Source: Gammaproteobacteria bacterium
Lineage (GTDB): Bacteria; Pseudomonadota; Gammaproteobacteria; Pseudomonadales; Azotimanducaceae
Direction: 5' to 3'
Length of the DNA stretch: 64,000 nucleotides
Assembly: GCA_002725995.1 (NCBI GenBank)
Contig: PBRQ01000095.1
Span: 62,001-126,000 of the forward strand
Within the stretch, counting starts at the first letter, position 1. The number at the start of each line of letters is the position of its first letter. The notes beneath the pieces were generated by a model. That model was not told the DNA's origin, ran no database searches, and was given only the letters and a program-made list of their open reading frames with translations. Positions 7,667 to 16,689 of this stretch are shown here, in pieces. The translations under genes were made by a program, and so were the position numbers.

Positions 7667-8863
7667 ATGGATTTAAGCTTTTCTGAACAGGACGAAGCAT
7701 ATCGGCAGAAACTGAGGAACTGGATTGCGGATAACGGCGATCTGGCTACTCGAACGATGAAAGGCATTGATGACCAGGGTGATAGAAACCCTATTCAGGC
7801 TATGCGTGATTGGCAGCGCCATCTTTATGAAGCTGGCTATGTTGGTATGTCATGGCCGAAGGCATATGGTGGTTACGAATGCAGCCTTACTGAGCAGGTG
7901 ATAGTCAATGAGGAGCTTGCCCGTACCCATCTTCCCCCAACCATCAATACGATTGGTTTGACAATAGTCGCGCCCACTCTGATTCAACATGGGAATGAGG
8001 ATCAGAAAAAAGAGCATTTGAAGAGAATTCTCCGGGGCGATGATATCTGGTGCCAGGGCTTTAGTGAGCCAGGTGCTGGAAGTGACTTGGCCTCTTTGCG
8101 AACTGGTGCAGTGGTAGAGGATGATCAGTTCGTTGTGACCGGGCAAAAAGTATGGACCAGCGTGGGACCTATCGCCGATCGGTGTGTGCTTCTGGTTCGA
8201 ACCGATAAGGATGCTCCCAAAAGAGAAGGCATTACCTATCTGCTGGTGGACATGAAGAGCGAAGGGATTACCGTAAAACCGCTGCGAAATGCAGGCGGAG
8301 GTAGCCATTTTAGCGAGGTCTTTTTTGATGAGGTCAAGGTCCCCAGGGAAAATATGGTAGGTGAGTTACACGGTGGTTGGGCAATCGCCCGAAGCACTCT
8401 GGACAACGAGCGCAGTGGTCTATCCGGTGTTGTTGCCCTGGAAAACAATTTCAAAAAGTTACTGGAGCTTGTTGATGCGGGAACGCGGGGCGGGAAACCC
8501 GCCCTTGAAGATCCCAAGACACTCAACCAAATTGCACAATACTGGATTGAAATTGAGGGCTTGAGATATCTTGGATATCGCACCCTGAGTGAGCAGCTAA
8601 AGGGTCAGAAGCCGGGACCCCAGGCCTCTGTGGGGAAACTGTTTTCGTCAAAGCTCCGCCAGGCAATGGCCAAGAGCGCCCTGGAAATAGCCGGACCCTA
8701 CGCAGCACTAACCAAAAAATCGCCCCATGTTCTCAATCGTGGGCGATGGGTGGCTGGCTTTTTTGACTCGCTTGGCTACAGCATCGGTGGTGGAACCAGC
8801 GAGATTATGCACAACGTAATTGCAGAGCGTGTTCTGGAATTACCTCGTTCAGTGGAAGATTAA
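7667..8863 (+). CDS. Acyl-CoA dehydrogenase (first of an adjacent pair)
   Basis: A 398-residue FAD-dependent acyl-CoA dehydrogenase. It shows the family segments GFSEPGAGSDLASLRTGAV (FAD/substrate loop) and a C-terminal GGTSEIMHNVIAERVLELPR. It removes two hydrogens alpha,beta to a CoA thioester and passes electrons to ETF. It starts 4 bp after the ligase stop and ends 4 bp before the start of a second, divergent acyl-CoA dehydrogenase. Adjacent unequal pairs are known to form alpha2-beta2 enzymes for bulky substrates such as steroid side chains (FadE28/FadE29 type), and this pair could do the same (inference). Confidence 0.92.
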   Translation: MDLSFSEQDEAYRQKLRNWIADNGDLATRTMKGIDDQGDRNPIQAMRDWQRHLYEAGYVGMSWPKAYGGYECSLTEQVIVNEELARTHLPPTINTIGLTIVAPTLIQHGNEDQKKEHLKRILRGDDIWCQGFSEPGAGSDLASLRTGAVVEDDQFVVTGQKVWTSVGPIADRCVLLVRTDKDAPKREGITYLLVDMKSEGITVKPLRNAGGGSHFSEVFFDEVKVPRENMVGELHGGWAIARSTLDNERSGLSGVVALENNFKKLLELVDAGTRGGKPALEDPKTLNQIAQYWIEIEGLRYLGYRTLSEQLKGQKPGPQASVGKLFSSKLRQAMAKSALEIAGPYAALTKKSPHVLNRGRWVAGFFDSLGYSIGGGTSEIMHNVIAERVLELPRSVED

Positions 8864-8867
8864 GGAT

Positions 8868-10016
8868 ATGGAATTTCAACTTAGCTCAGACCAGCTGGCA
8901 ATCCGGGACGCGGTGACCAAATTTTTGTCGGAAGAATGGGACCTGTCAGAACGTCGGCGAGCTCTAGACGATGGCCCGGTGAAAATTAGCGATACTCTCT
9001 GGCAGCAGATTCTCGACATGGGGTGGATCGGAATTGCGGTTAGCGAGGGCAAGGGCGGTAGTGGCCTGGAACTACTGACCTCGGCCATGCTGGTGGAGGA
9101 GGCGGCACAAGTACTGTTTCCTTCAAGACTGTGCAGTGCACTGGCCAGCGCCTATGCCCTTGATCAATGTGAAAGCGCTGGTATGTCTGCGCTGTTGGCT
9201 TCTCACATGACCGGGAAGACATTTGTTGCTCTTGCTGTTGATGAGGCAAATGCTGACTATGGCCCAGAGAATAATTCAACAACCGCCACCTTGTCTGGTG
9301 AAGAAGGCCTGCTTACCGGGCAGAAGATATTGGTTCCCGATACTGATGTGGCAGAGCACTTTCTGGTTGCTGCCAGGCTTGGTGACAAGGGAGCGCTCAT
9401 TAGGGTGGCTACTGATGCGCCGGGTCTGACAATTACGCCCATGGAGCGCATTGATGCCCAGTGTGTTTCTGAGCTGGAACTAAAGGATGTCGCCTTCTCC
9501 ACGGAGGATATCCTTGGTGGAGCGGATGGGGCCCAGGCAGCCCTGCATCGAGCCTATGAATTCTGGACCACGCTGATCTCGGCTGATCTGCTGGGAGTTA
9601 CAACTACAGCGTTGAAGGTGACTAACGCCTATGCCAAGGAAAGACATCAGTTTAATCGCCCGATTGGCAGTTTTCAGGCGGTAAGCCATCGACTGGCTGA
9701 TGTGAAGATGGATGAAGAAGTGGGTAGAAGCCTGCTATATGGTGCGTGCCTTGCACTACAGGAGCGCCCGGATGAATCCTCGCCGCAGGTTTCTGCCGCA
9801 AAGGCCTGGCTTAGCGATGCAGCTACCCGTGCGACTGAAGCCGCGCTGCAACTACACGGAGGTATTGGCTATACCTGGGAGCTGGATGTCCATCTGCTGC
9901 TCCGTCAGGCAAGGTCACATGCCGTCTACCTGGGTGACGCTGACTATCACCGCAAGAGGATTGGGGCGTATCTTGCCGAGCAGTTGAAATCATCAGCGGC
10001 GGAGGCCCAGCGTTGA
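8868..10016 (+). CDS. Acyl-CoA dehydrogenase (second of the pair)
   Basis: A 382-residue acyl-CoA dehydrogenase family member beginning MEFQLSSDQLAIRDAV. I place the start at the ATG at 8868, preceded by AAGGAT; an earlier in-frame start would overlap the previous gene. The C-terminal helical region YAKERHQFNRPIGSFQAV and LQLHGGIGYTWELDVH are family landmarks. The middle domain is more diverged than in its neighbour, and the usual GxGSD-type FAD loop is not obvious (DEANADYGPENNSTT instead). This is what one sees in the non-FAD-binding partner of heteromeric acyl-CoA dehydrogenases. Its stop overlaps the TTG start of the next gene. Confidence 0.9.
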   Translation: MEFQLSSDQLAIRDAVTKFLSEEWDLSERRRALDDGPVKISDTLWQQILDMGWIGIAVSEGKGGSGLELLTSAMLVEEAAQVLFPSRLCSALASAYALDQCESAGMSALLASHMTGKTFVALAVDEANADYGPENNSTTATLSGEEGLLTGQKILVPDTDVAEHFLVAARLGDKGALIRVATDAPGLTITPMERIDAQCVSELELKDVAFSTEDILGGADGAQAALHRAYEFWTTLISADLLGVTTTALKVTNAYAKERHQFNRPIGSFQAVSHRLADVKMDEEVGRSLLYGACLALQERPDESSPQVSAAKAWLSDAATRATEAALQLHGGIGYTWELDVHLLLRQARSHAVYLGDADYHRKRIGAYLAEQLKSSAAEAQR

Positions 10017-12019
10017 GCGACCAGGGTAACGAGCAATTTGCCAAACTCTTTTCACCGATTGAGGTAGGCCCCATCACGGTGAAGAACAGGGTCTGTGAAA
10101 CGACGAACTCACCCGGTTCTGCTGGCCCAGATTCTGGCGGACTCATTGATGAACATTTTACCGAGCATCATGTTGCGAAAGCACGAGGGGGCACCGCATG
10201 GATCGGTAGTGAAACCTGGCTGCTAAATGAACTGCTGCCTGAAGGTGCGGAGGAAGAATTTGGTGCTGGTGGTGCCGCGGTTAGATTTGCCTCCTATATG
10301 ATTCCGGGTTTTGTTGAGGCGGTGCGGAAATTTTGTGATGCCGTGCATGAGCAGGGAGCCGTCGCCGTGTTCCAGCTGACGCACCTGAATAATGCCTTTG
10401 GAGCCTCAGCAGTGCCGACTGTTGAGCTGTATGACCTTGTGCCTCATGTTATGACCGAGGAGCACATAGAATTTGTTTTGAATACCTATGCCGAGGCTGC
10501 ACAAAAGGCGCTGGAAGCCGGCGCGGATGGCCTTGAAATTCACTGTGCACATGAAACAGTTCCTCAGGCATTTCTATCTCCTGCGACCAATAAACGCGAT
10601 GACAGATGGGGAGGAGATGCGACTGCGAGAACGCTGTTTGTGCGTGAGGCACTGGCGCGTATTCGAGCCGTAATTGGCGATAAAATGGCCCTTGGCATTC
10701 GCATCAATGGTGCGGAAGCCCGACAGGGCGGTTATGATTTGCTGCAGTTCCGGGAAATGGTTTATATCATCGCCGAAACTGGTTTGATTGATTTCGTTAA
10801 TGTCGATGTGGGTCATTGCTGGGGTCGCCATGCATACGTGCCACCTTCGTATCACAGCCCGGCAGAAAATCGTGAAGCTGGAAAAGCTATTCGCACTGAC
10901 CTTAGTGAAAAAGTAAAGGTATTGTTTGCAGGGCGGGTTAATGACCCGATCGTGGCGGAGGAGCTGCTGCAGGCTGGGATATGTGATCTCGTTGGCATGA
11001 CCCGTGCTGGGATCGCTGATCCGGAATTTGCAAACAAGGCGAGGGAAGGTCGCCTGCTTGAGATGCGGCGATGTATTGGCTGCAATCGCTGCATTGGAGA
11101 GACCGTTCACGGTACCAAGCCAGCGCCGTTCAAAAGACCGCTTTGTTCAATTAATCCCGAGATTGGGCGCGAGGTGATGTGGAAGCAAACATTCAAAGCA
11201 GCGCAGGAATCCAAACATATTGCCGTCGTCGGTGCAGGCCCCGCTGGCCTTGAAGCCGCAAGGCTGGCTACCCTCCGAGGTCATAAGGTAACTTTGATTG
11301 AACGCGGCTCAAAGATTGGTGGTCAGATGCTCCTCGCTGCTAAGGCGCCAGGCAGGGACTCCTTTGAAGACTTCCTTTATTTTTCCGAGAACGAAATAGA
11401 GCGCCTTGATATCAACTTGATGTTGAATGCGGAGGCAACACCCGAATTGCTGCTGAAACTTAAACCTGACGTTGTGGTTTGCTCTACCGGCTCAACGGCC
11501 CGCCCTGTTCTTGAGGTTTCAGGTGGCGATTCAGACAAGGTTGTGCAGGGCTGGGATGTCCTAGCGGGCAAGGTATCAGTTGGAGAACGGGTCGCTTTGT
11601 ACTCAGAAGAAGATTACTTTCAGACGCCTAATATCGCAGAGTTCATAGCTGCAAAGGGGAAGCAGGTCACCATCTTTCACAAATGGGCACAAATCGGTAC
11701 TGACATAGATCGCTATTCCTTTGGCACTGTGATGCAAAGGCTGGAAGAGAACGGTGTTGAAATGGTTGGTGGTGTTCGCCTATCAGCTATTGATGGCGAT
11801 GATATTCATTTTATCTCTGCCTACTCTGGAGCAGAGCGTGTATTTAGTGGTTTTGATTCAGTTGTATTGGTTTGTGGCTCTGTCCCCAATGCAGACCTCT
11901 ACTATACATTGAAAGACAATTACCCATTCCAGAAGGTGTACCTGGCAGGTTCTGCCTGGCTGCCACGACGGTTGGCCGAGGCCACGCAGCATGGCGCAGC
12001 CATAGCGATGGAGATATAA
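10013..12019 (+). CDS. 2,4-dienoyl-CoA reductase / enoate reductase-like flavoprotein
   Basis: A 668-residue enzyme with an N-terminal FMN-binding TIM barrel of the Old Yellow Enzyme family, a [4Fe-4S] site CIGCNRC (plus a Cys about 18 residues later) near residues 350-375, and a C-terminal FAD/NAD(P) domain (VVGAGPAGLEAARLA). The CxxCxxC spacing is closer to trimethylamine dehydrogenase than to E. coli FadH. It would reduce or otherwise process an unsaturated CoA ester or enone with NAD(P)H. Translation starts at a TTG overlapping the previous stop, with GGAGG at 10001-10005. The tight overlap implies translational coupling within the operon. Confidence 0.88.
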   Translation: MSDQGNEQFAKLFSPIEVGPITVKNRVCETTNSPGSAGPDSGGLIDEHFTEHHVAKARGGTAWIGSETWLLNELLPEGAEEEFGAGGAAVRFASYMIPGFVEAVRKFCDAVHEQGAVAVFQLTHLNNAFGASAVPTVELYDLVPHVMTEEHIEFVLNTYAEAAQKALEAGADGLEIHCAHETVPQAFLSPATNKRDDRWGGDATARTLFVREALARIRAVIGDKMALGIRINGAEARQGGYDLLQFREMVYIIAETGLIDFVNVDVGHCWGRHAYVPPSYHSPAENREAGKAIRTDLSEKVKVLFAGRVNDPIVAEELLQAGICDLVGMTRAGIADPEFANKAREGRLLEMRRCIGCNRCIGETVHGTKPAPFKRPLCSINPEIGREVMWKQTFKAAQESKHIAVVGAGPAGLEAARLATLRGHKVTLIERGSKIGGQMLLAAKAPGRDSFEDFLYFSENEIERLDINLMLNAEATPELLLKLKPDVVVCSTGSTARPVLEVSGGDSDKVVQGWDVLAGKVSVGERVALYSEEDYFQTPNIAEFIAAKGKQVTIFHKWAQIGTDIDRYSFGTVMQRLEENGVEMVGGVRLSAIDGDDIHFISAYSGAERVFSGFDSVVLVCGSVPNADLYYTLKDNYPFQKVYLAGSAWLPRRLAEATQHGAAIAMEI

Positions 12020-12022
12020 CCC

Positions 12023-12991
12023 TTGGTTGAGCTAAAAGATTATCCGACCATCGATATCATGAATCACTTCAATGAGATCGGTACGACCGAGGATGCCAAC
12101 CCTTTTAAATACAAAGAAATGCAGATCATGCTGCAGACCACTTTTAAGGTTTTGGGTAAGGGTGGCGCGACACCAAAGGAAAAACCTGCAAAAGAGCCCT
12201 CAGCTAATAAGGAGGGCCAGGCCAAAAAGAAGTCGGCATCGAAGATGCCATTGCAGGGACATGATTCGGTTGCTGATTGCATGGAGACAATGGATGACTT
12301 GGGTTACGCCAATATTTCTGTTTGTGCCACCAAGATGTGGTCCTACTACTGGCACCGGGAATTCATTCTCAATACCCCCGTCGACCCGGTTGGAGATGCG
12401 GTAAAGGAATCGGGTGGTCGTGTGATGGGCGCGGCGAGTTATGACCCCTTCAGGATTATGGACAGTCTCGCAGAAATTGAGTACTGCGTGAAAGAGCTGG
12501 GCTTTAACTACGTCTGGTTTCACCCCTTATCCTATGGTGTACCACCGAATGACCGGCGCTGCTATCCTCTGTATGCCAAGTGCATGGAACTGGATATAGC
12601 CGTGGGGTTTCAGGTGGGCCAGTCAGCAGAAGTGTTACCATCCGACGGTGGTCGACCCATGCTGGCTGATGATGTGGCGATCGAATTCCCTGATTTGAGG
12701 ATCAATCTTTCCCATACGGGATGGCCCTGGGTGGATGAGTGGTGCTCTATGTTGTGGCGCCACCCGAATGTGTATGGCGATATATCGGCTTATTATCCAC
12801 ACTCATTAGATGACCGGCTGATCAAATTTATGGATTCATCCCGTGGCAGAGACAAGGTTCTGTTTGGTACCAATGGCCTCGGTTTGAAGCGCTGCAAGGA
12901 GGAGTTTCTGGCGCTGGACATTAGAGAGGAAACTAAACGGATGGTTTTGTACGACAATGCTAGAAGATTTTTGAAATTGGAAGATGGCTAA
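12023..12991 (+). CDS. Amidohydrolase-2 family protein with altered metal site
   Basis: A 322-residue TIM-barrel protein of the amidohydrolase-2 group (relatives include ACMSD-type decarboxylases). Visible family segments are WFHPLSYG, NLSHTGWPWVDEW and LFGTNGLG. Two features are unusual. The C-terminal motif normally reads FG(S/T)D, but Asn (residue 284) replaces the metal-ligand Asp, and the usual N-terminal DxHxH is not present (only NHF). A lysine/alanine-rich segment at residues 48-75 is inserted near the N-terminus. It begins at a TTG 3 bp after the previous stop. The gene is part of the operon, but a classical hydrolase activity is doubtful; a hydration or decarboxylation role is possible. 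Confidence 0.8.
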   Translation: MVELKDYPTIDIMNHFNEIGTTEDANPFKYKEMQIMLQTTFKVLGKGGATPKEKPAKEPSANKEGQAKKKSASKMPLQGHDSVADCMETMDDLGYANISVCATKMWSYYWHREFILNTPVDPVGDAVKESGGRVMGAASYDPFRIMDSLAEIEYCVKELGFNYVWFHPLSYGVPPNDRRCYPLYAKCMELDIAVGFQVGQSAEVLPSDGGRPMLADDVAIEFPDLRINLSHTGWPWVDEWCSMLWRHPNVYGDISAYYPHSLDDRLIKFMDSSRGRDKVLFGTNGLGLKRCKEEFLALDIREETKRMVLYDNARRFLKLEDG

Positions 12992-13098
12992 GATATCGAA
13001 TCAAAGTAATTGGTATTGAGGCCAAAACCAATATTAAACCAGAGCGTCCCAACACAGCAACGTAGAGGGGCGCTACATTAACTAAGAGGAAATATAAA

Positions 13099-14301
13099 GT
13101 GGTGCTAAGAGAAGGTGAAATTCACGGAGAAGTAACAGAGGCGAGCCTGGAACGGTTGCTTGAGCGTAAAGGGATGGAGCGTACGGAACGAGGTTCCATG
13201 CAGGGTGGTCGCGGTGGATCTATCGATAAAAAGCAGGGCGCGGAAGACAAACGACCGAACTTTATGGTAACAGCGCACGGTGCCCGGGCTATGGCCCAGG
13301 GCGCGGCTAATATGAATCCCCTGTTTTATGATCAGGATTATGCCGCCAAGTCATCCTATGGTCGCGTTATTGCGCCACCCATCCTGTTGTACTCCACGGA
13401 ATTGGTTAATGGAGCTACCGACGGCTTTCCTGGATGTCACACCATCTGGCGTGGCTGCGAATTCGAATGGGGTGAGCCCATGTACGTTGATGAAAAAATC
13501 AGAGGCGTCACAACCCTGAAGGATGCTGTAGTTATCAACAGCCGGTTCGGTGGTGGTAAGGCTGCAATACAGGATTATGAAACGGTTTCTCACAATATGG
13601 ATGGCGAGTACAAGGGAACCTATCGTACCTCCTGGCATCGGTTTTCCCGTAAGAACGCCAGTCAGTCATCCAAGTACAAGTCCATTGAGCGCAAAATGTG
13701 GACGGAAGACGAACTCGATGCCGTCTGGGCGGAATACCACAGCCAGAACCTGACAAATATCCAGGGAGATACACCTCTTTACTATGAGGATGTGAATGTT
13801 GGAGATCAGGTGCCGCATATCGTCAAGGGTCCCATTACTCTTACCAGCAAGATGGCCTTCGAAATGGCACAGGGTTCGGGTGGCTGGGTAGTTGGACACG
13901 AACTGGCGCTAGCGCTCAATGAACGCTCTCCAAACCTGGCAATACGCAATGAAGAAAATGTGCCGGAGCCACCGGTTGCTATCCACTGGACCAATGAGCG
14001 ATGCAATAAGTACCTCGGCATGCCTGGTGCCTATGAAGCAGGTTTTGAAAGGCTCAACTGGTATGTCCAACTGATCATGAACTGGATGGGTGATTACGGA
14101 CGTTTCCGCTCTATGAAGATCGAATTCCGTGGCTTCCACTGGCAGGGTGACCTTATTCGCTTGCATGCAGAAGTGATGGACAAGCGCATCGAAGATGGTA
14201 AGGCCCTGGTCGATCTGAAGATTCAGACGATTACCCAGCGTGATGACCAAACCAGTGAAGGCAAACTGACCGTTCAGCTGCCTCAGAAAGGAGACATCTG
14301 A
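13099..14301 (+). CDS. MaoC-like double hot-dog hydratase/dehydratase
   Basis: A 400-residue protein with two hot-dog regions: an N-terminal FAS1-dehydratase-like half (residues about 50-180, containing NPLFYDQDYA and GRVIAPP) and a C-terminal MaoC-like half (about 225-395, ending in RGFHWQGDLIRLHAEVMDK). Enzymes of this kind hydrate trans-2-enoyl-CoA or related thioesters in the cytoplasm. The N-terminal motif resembles the (R)-hydratase DxNPxHxD with Tyr in place of His. Translation appears to start at a GTG at 13099, with AAGAGGAAA upstream. A 107-bp gap separates it from the amidohydrolase and holds a weak dyad (13009-13014/13027-13032), possibly an internal regulatory site. It ends 2 bp before the CoA-transferase gene. 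Confidence 0.85.
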   Translation: MVLREGEIHGEVTEASLERLLERKGMERTERGSMQGGRGGSIDKKQGAEDKRPNFMVTAHGARAMAQGAANMNPLFYDQDYAAKSSYGRVIAPPILLYSTELVNGATDGFPGCHTIWRGCEFEWGEPMYVDEKIRGVTTLKDAVVINSRFGGGKAAIQDYETVSHNMDGEYKGTYRTSWHRFSRKNASQSSKYKSIERKMWTEDELDAVWAEYHSQNLTNIQGDTPLYYEDVNVGDQVPHIVKGPITLTSKMAFEMAQGSGGWVVGHELALALNERSPNLAIRNEENVPEPPVAIHWTNERCNKYLGMPGAYEAGFERLNWYVQLIMNWMGDYGRFRSMKIEFRGFHWQGDLIRLHAEVMDKRIEDGKALVDLKIQTITQRDDQTSEGKLTVQLPQKGDI

Positions 14302-14303
14302 TA

Positions 14304-16676
14304 ATGGGGTCACTCGATCACCTTAGAGTTGTTGAATACGGCTCCAGCGTTATGGCGCCCTTCTGTGCGCGGCTGTTTGCCGACATGGGTGCTGAGGTGA
14401 TCAAGGTTGAACCACCGGGGGGAGAGCAGGGGCGCCATCGCGGCCCCTTTGCTGTCAACACCGGGGGTGAGCAGGTCAGCGGCTTTTTCCAGTATTTGAA
14501 TGCCGGTAAATCGAGCCTGACCGCAGATCTAAACGACTCAGAAGACAGGGCACAATTTGCGAGGTTACTGGCCAGCGCCGATGTCTTTATTGAGAACCTG
14601 CCGAATGCCCTAAGGCTCAAATGGGGGCTGGACAGTGATTTACTGGCTGATGAGTGCCCGCATCTGGTTGTGGTTTCTCTATCCCCTTACGGTCGTTCGG
14701 GCCCATGGAAGGATAAGGAAGGGTCGGATATCTGCGTTCAGGCCGCCAGTGCGCTTTCCGCACGATTGGGCATAGCCGGATCCTTGCCTCTGAAAATGCC
14801 ATTTGACCAGGCTGACTATCAGGCCAGTTTAAATGGTGTGGCAGCAGCACTGTGCGCGCTGATTGAGCGTGAGAAATCGGGCCTGGGGCAGGGCATTGAT
14901 ATCTCTTCCACCCAGGTCTTGGCATATCAATGTGGTGCCATGGCCCTGGTATCCAAGAAGATGGGTGGCAAGTGGGTTCGTGCTGGCAAAACGAACAAGG
15001 CCGGGATCTATCCCTCCGGGTTCTACGAATGCGCTGATGGCCATCTGGTGATTGCCAGCCCACACGGCCGCCTGTGGCTGCAATTTCTTAAGCTGATGGG
15101 TGATCCGGAATGGTCGAATGGTGAAAATCAGCGAGATGCAATGTATTTGGCACGGTGCGAAACAGAGGAACCTGCACATATTCACTTTAAAGAATGGTTG
15201 ATGCAGAACACCCGTGCTCAAATGTTAGAAATGACGATGGAAACGGACATCATCATGGGTGTTGTCAACCATGTCGATGAGGTTTATGCCAGCGAACAGT
15301 TTGCCTATAGAGACTTCTGGAGTGAAGTAACCCTCGGTGATAAGGGAGCGAAATTTCCCAAGATGGGTGCGCTCATGTCGGAGACGCCCTGCTCGATTAG
15401 GGCCGATGCGCCGCAACCTGGTCCGGACATTAAGTCCATATCCGCTTCTCACTGGAAGCCTCGCAAGATGACAGTGAGCGGGGGAGAGAGGGGTGATGCG
15501 CTGGCGGGAATCAGAGTTCTGGATTTCGGCTGGAACTGGGCTGGTCCCATGGCGGGACAACTATTGGCCGACATGGGCGCCGAGGTGATTCGGGTCGAAA
15601 CCAACAAACGACTCGACAACATGCGCCTCGAACCCTACAGCTATTATTTCTGTCATAACAATCGCAACAAGTTGTCTACAACTTTCAATCTGAAGGATGC
15701 CGATGGAGTTAGGCTGGTTAAGGAGCTAGTTAAAGAAAGTGATGTGGTTATGGAAAATTTTGCCGCTGGGGTGATGGCCAAAAATGGGCTCGATTTCGCA
15801 GAGCTGGAGAAACTGAACCCCGGGATCGTACTTATGTCCATGAGTATGGCCGGTGAAGAGGGTCCGCTCAATTACATGAAAGGGTTTGCATCCATCGCCA
15901 CCGCTTACTCTGGAATTGAAGGCATAACGGGGTACCCGGAAACCAATGATGTCGTTGGGTTCACTTCCTTTGGGTTGGGTGATACTAATATGGCCATGCA
16001 GGGTACCATCGGTACACTTGCCGCGCTGATTCACAAGTCACGCAGTGGCAAGGGGCAGTTCGTCGATGTCAGCCAGATTGAAAGTTCCACGGCCACCCTC
16101 GGGGAAATGATCATGGAGCATGCCATCACAGATTCAGATATCGGTATTCAGGGGAACTACCATCCCGAGTATGCACCACACAACTTTTTCGCTACCCGCG
16201 CTGATGACACCTGGGTAGCGGTCAGCGTCACTAATGACCAGGAATGGCAGGGGCTTTGCCGGGCTATCGATCGACAGGACCTTTTCGGGCGGGAAGATCT
16301 CAAAGATCCTCAATCAAGAAGACTTAAGGTTGATGAACTGGATGCAATTCTGAGGCAATGGTGTCAGGACAGAGAACGGGAAGATGTATTGACGGCGCTC
16401 GAATCTGAGGGTGTGTGTATCGCTCCCCTCTTGTCCATGGAGGACCGGGACAGGCACCCTGTGTTTACAGAGCGAGGTCATGTCCACCACCATGAATCGC
16501 CCAATTGGGATGATTGTGATATTTACAATACGCCCTGGCTCATGTCTGCAACACCGCCAAAAATAACTGGCGACACGCCGACGGTCGGTCAACAAAATGA
16601 GTATGTATTTAGAGATATTCTGAAATTGAGTGATTCAGAAATAGATCGATTAGTAACCAATGAATCACTTTACTAA
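14304..16676 (+). CDS. Tandem-domain CaiB/BaiF family CoA-transferase
   Basis: A 790-residue fusion of two type III CoA-transferase domains (about 1-390 and 395-785). Each begins with the family pattern RVxxxGxxxxGPxxxxLLADMGAEVIxVE (positions 7-36 and 409-440). These enzymes move CoA between carboxylates through an acyl-enzyme on an Asp. In both halves the position that aligns with the catalytic Asp of formyl-CoA transferase seems changed: the first half reads IDISSTQ and the second VDVSQIE, giving Gln and Glu. Possibly the second half is the catalytic one. It follows the MaoC gene after 2 bp and overlaps the region just before the molybdenum-enzyme operon. Confidence 0.9.
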   Translation: MGSLDHLRVVEYGSSVMAPFCARLFADMGAEVIKVEPPGGEQGRHRGPFAVNTGGEQVSGFFQYLNAGKSSLTADLNDSEDRAQFARLLASADVFIENLPNALRLKWGLDSDLLADECPHLVVVSLSPYGRSGPWKDKEGSDICVQAASALSARLGIAGSLPLKMPFDQADYQASLNGVAAALCALIEREKSGLGQGIDISSTQVLAYQCGAMALVSKKMGGKWVRAGKTNKAGIYPSGFYECADGHLVIASPHGRLWLQFLKLMGDPEWSNGENQRDAMYLARCETEEPAHIHFKEWLMQNTRAQMLEMTMETDIIMGVVNHVDEVYASEQFAYRDFWSEVTLGDKGAKFPKMGALMSETPCSIRADAPQPGPDIKSISASHWKPRKMTVSGGERGDALAGIRVLDFGWNWAGPMAGQLLADMGAEVIRVETNKRLDNMRLEPYSYYFCHNNRNKLSTTFNLKDADGVRLVKELVKESDVVMENFAAGVMAKNGLDFAELEKLNPGIVLMSMSMAGEEGPLNYMKGFASIATAYSGIEGITGYPETNDVVGFTSFGLGDTNMAMQGTIGTLAALIHKSRSGKGQFVDVSQIESSTATLGEMIMEHAITDSDIGIQGNYHPEYAPHNFFATRADDTWVAVSVTNDQEWQGLCRAIDRQDLFGREDLKDPQSRRLKVDELDAILRQWCQDREREDVLTALESEGVCIAPLLSMEDRDRHPVFTERGHVHHHESPNWDDCDIYNTPWLMSATPPKITGDTPTVGQQNEYVFRDILKLSDSEIDRLVTNESLY

Positions 16677-16689
16677 AGGGGTAAATAGC

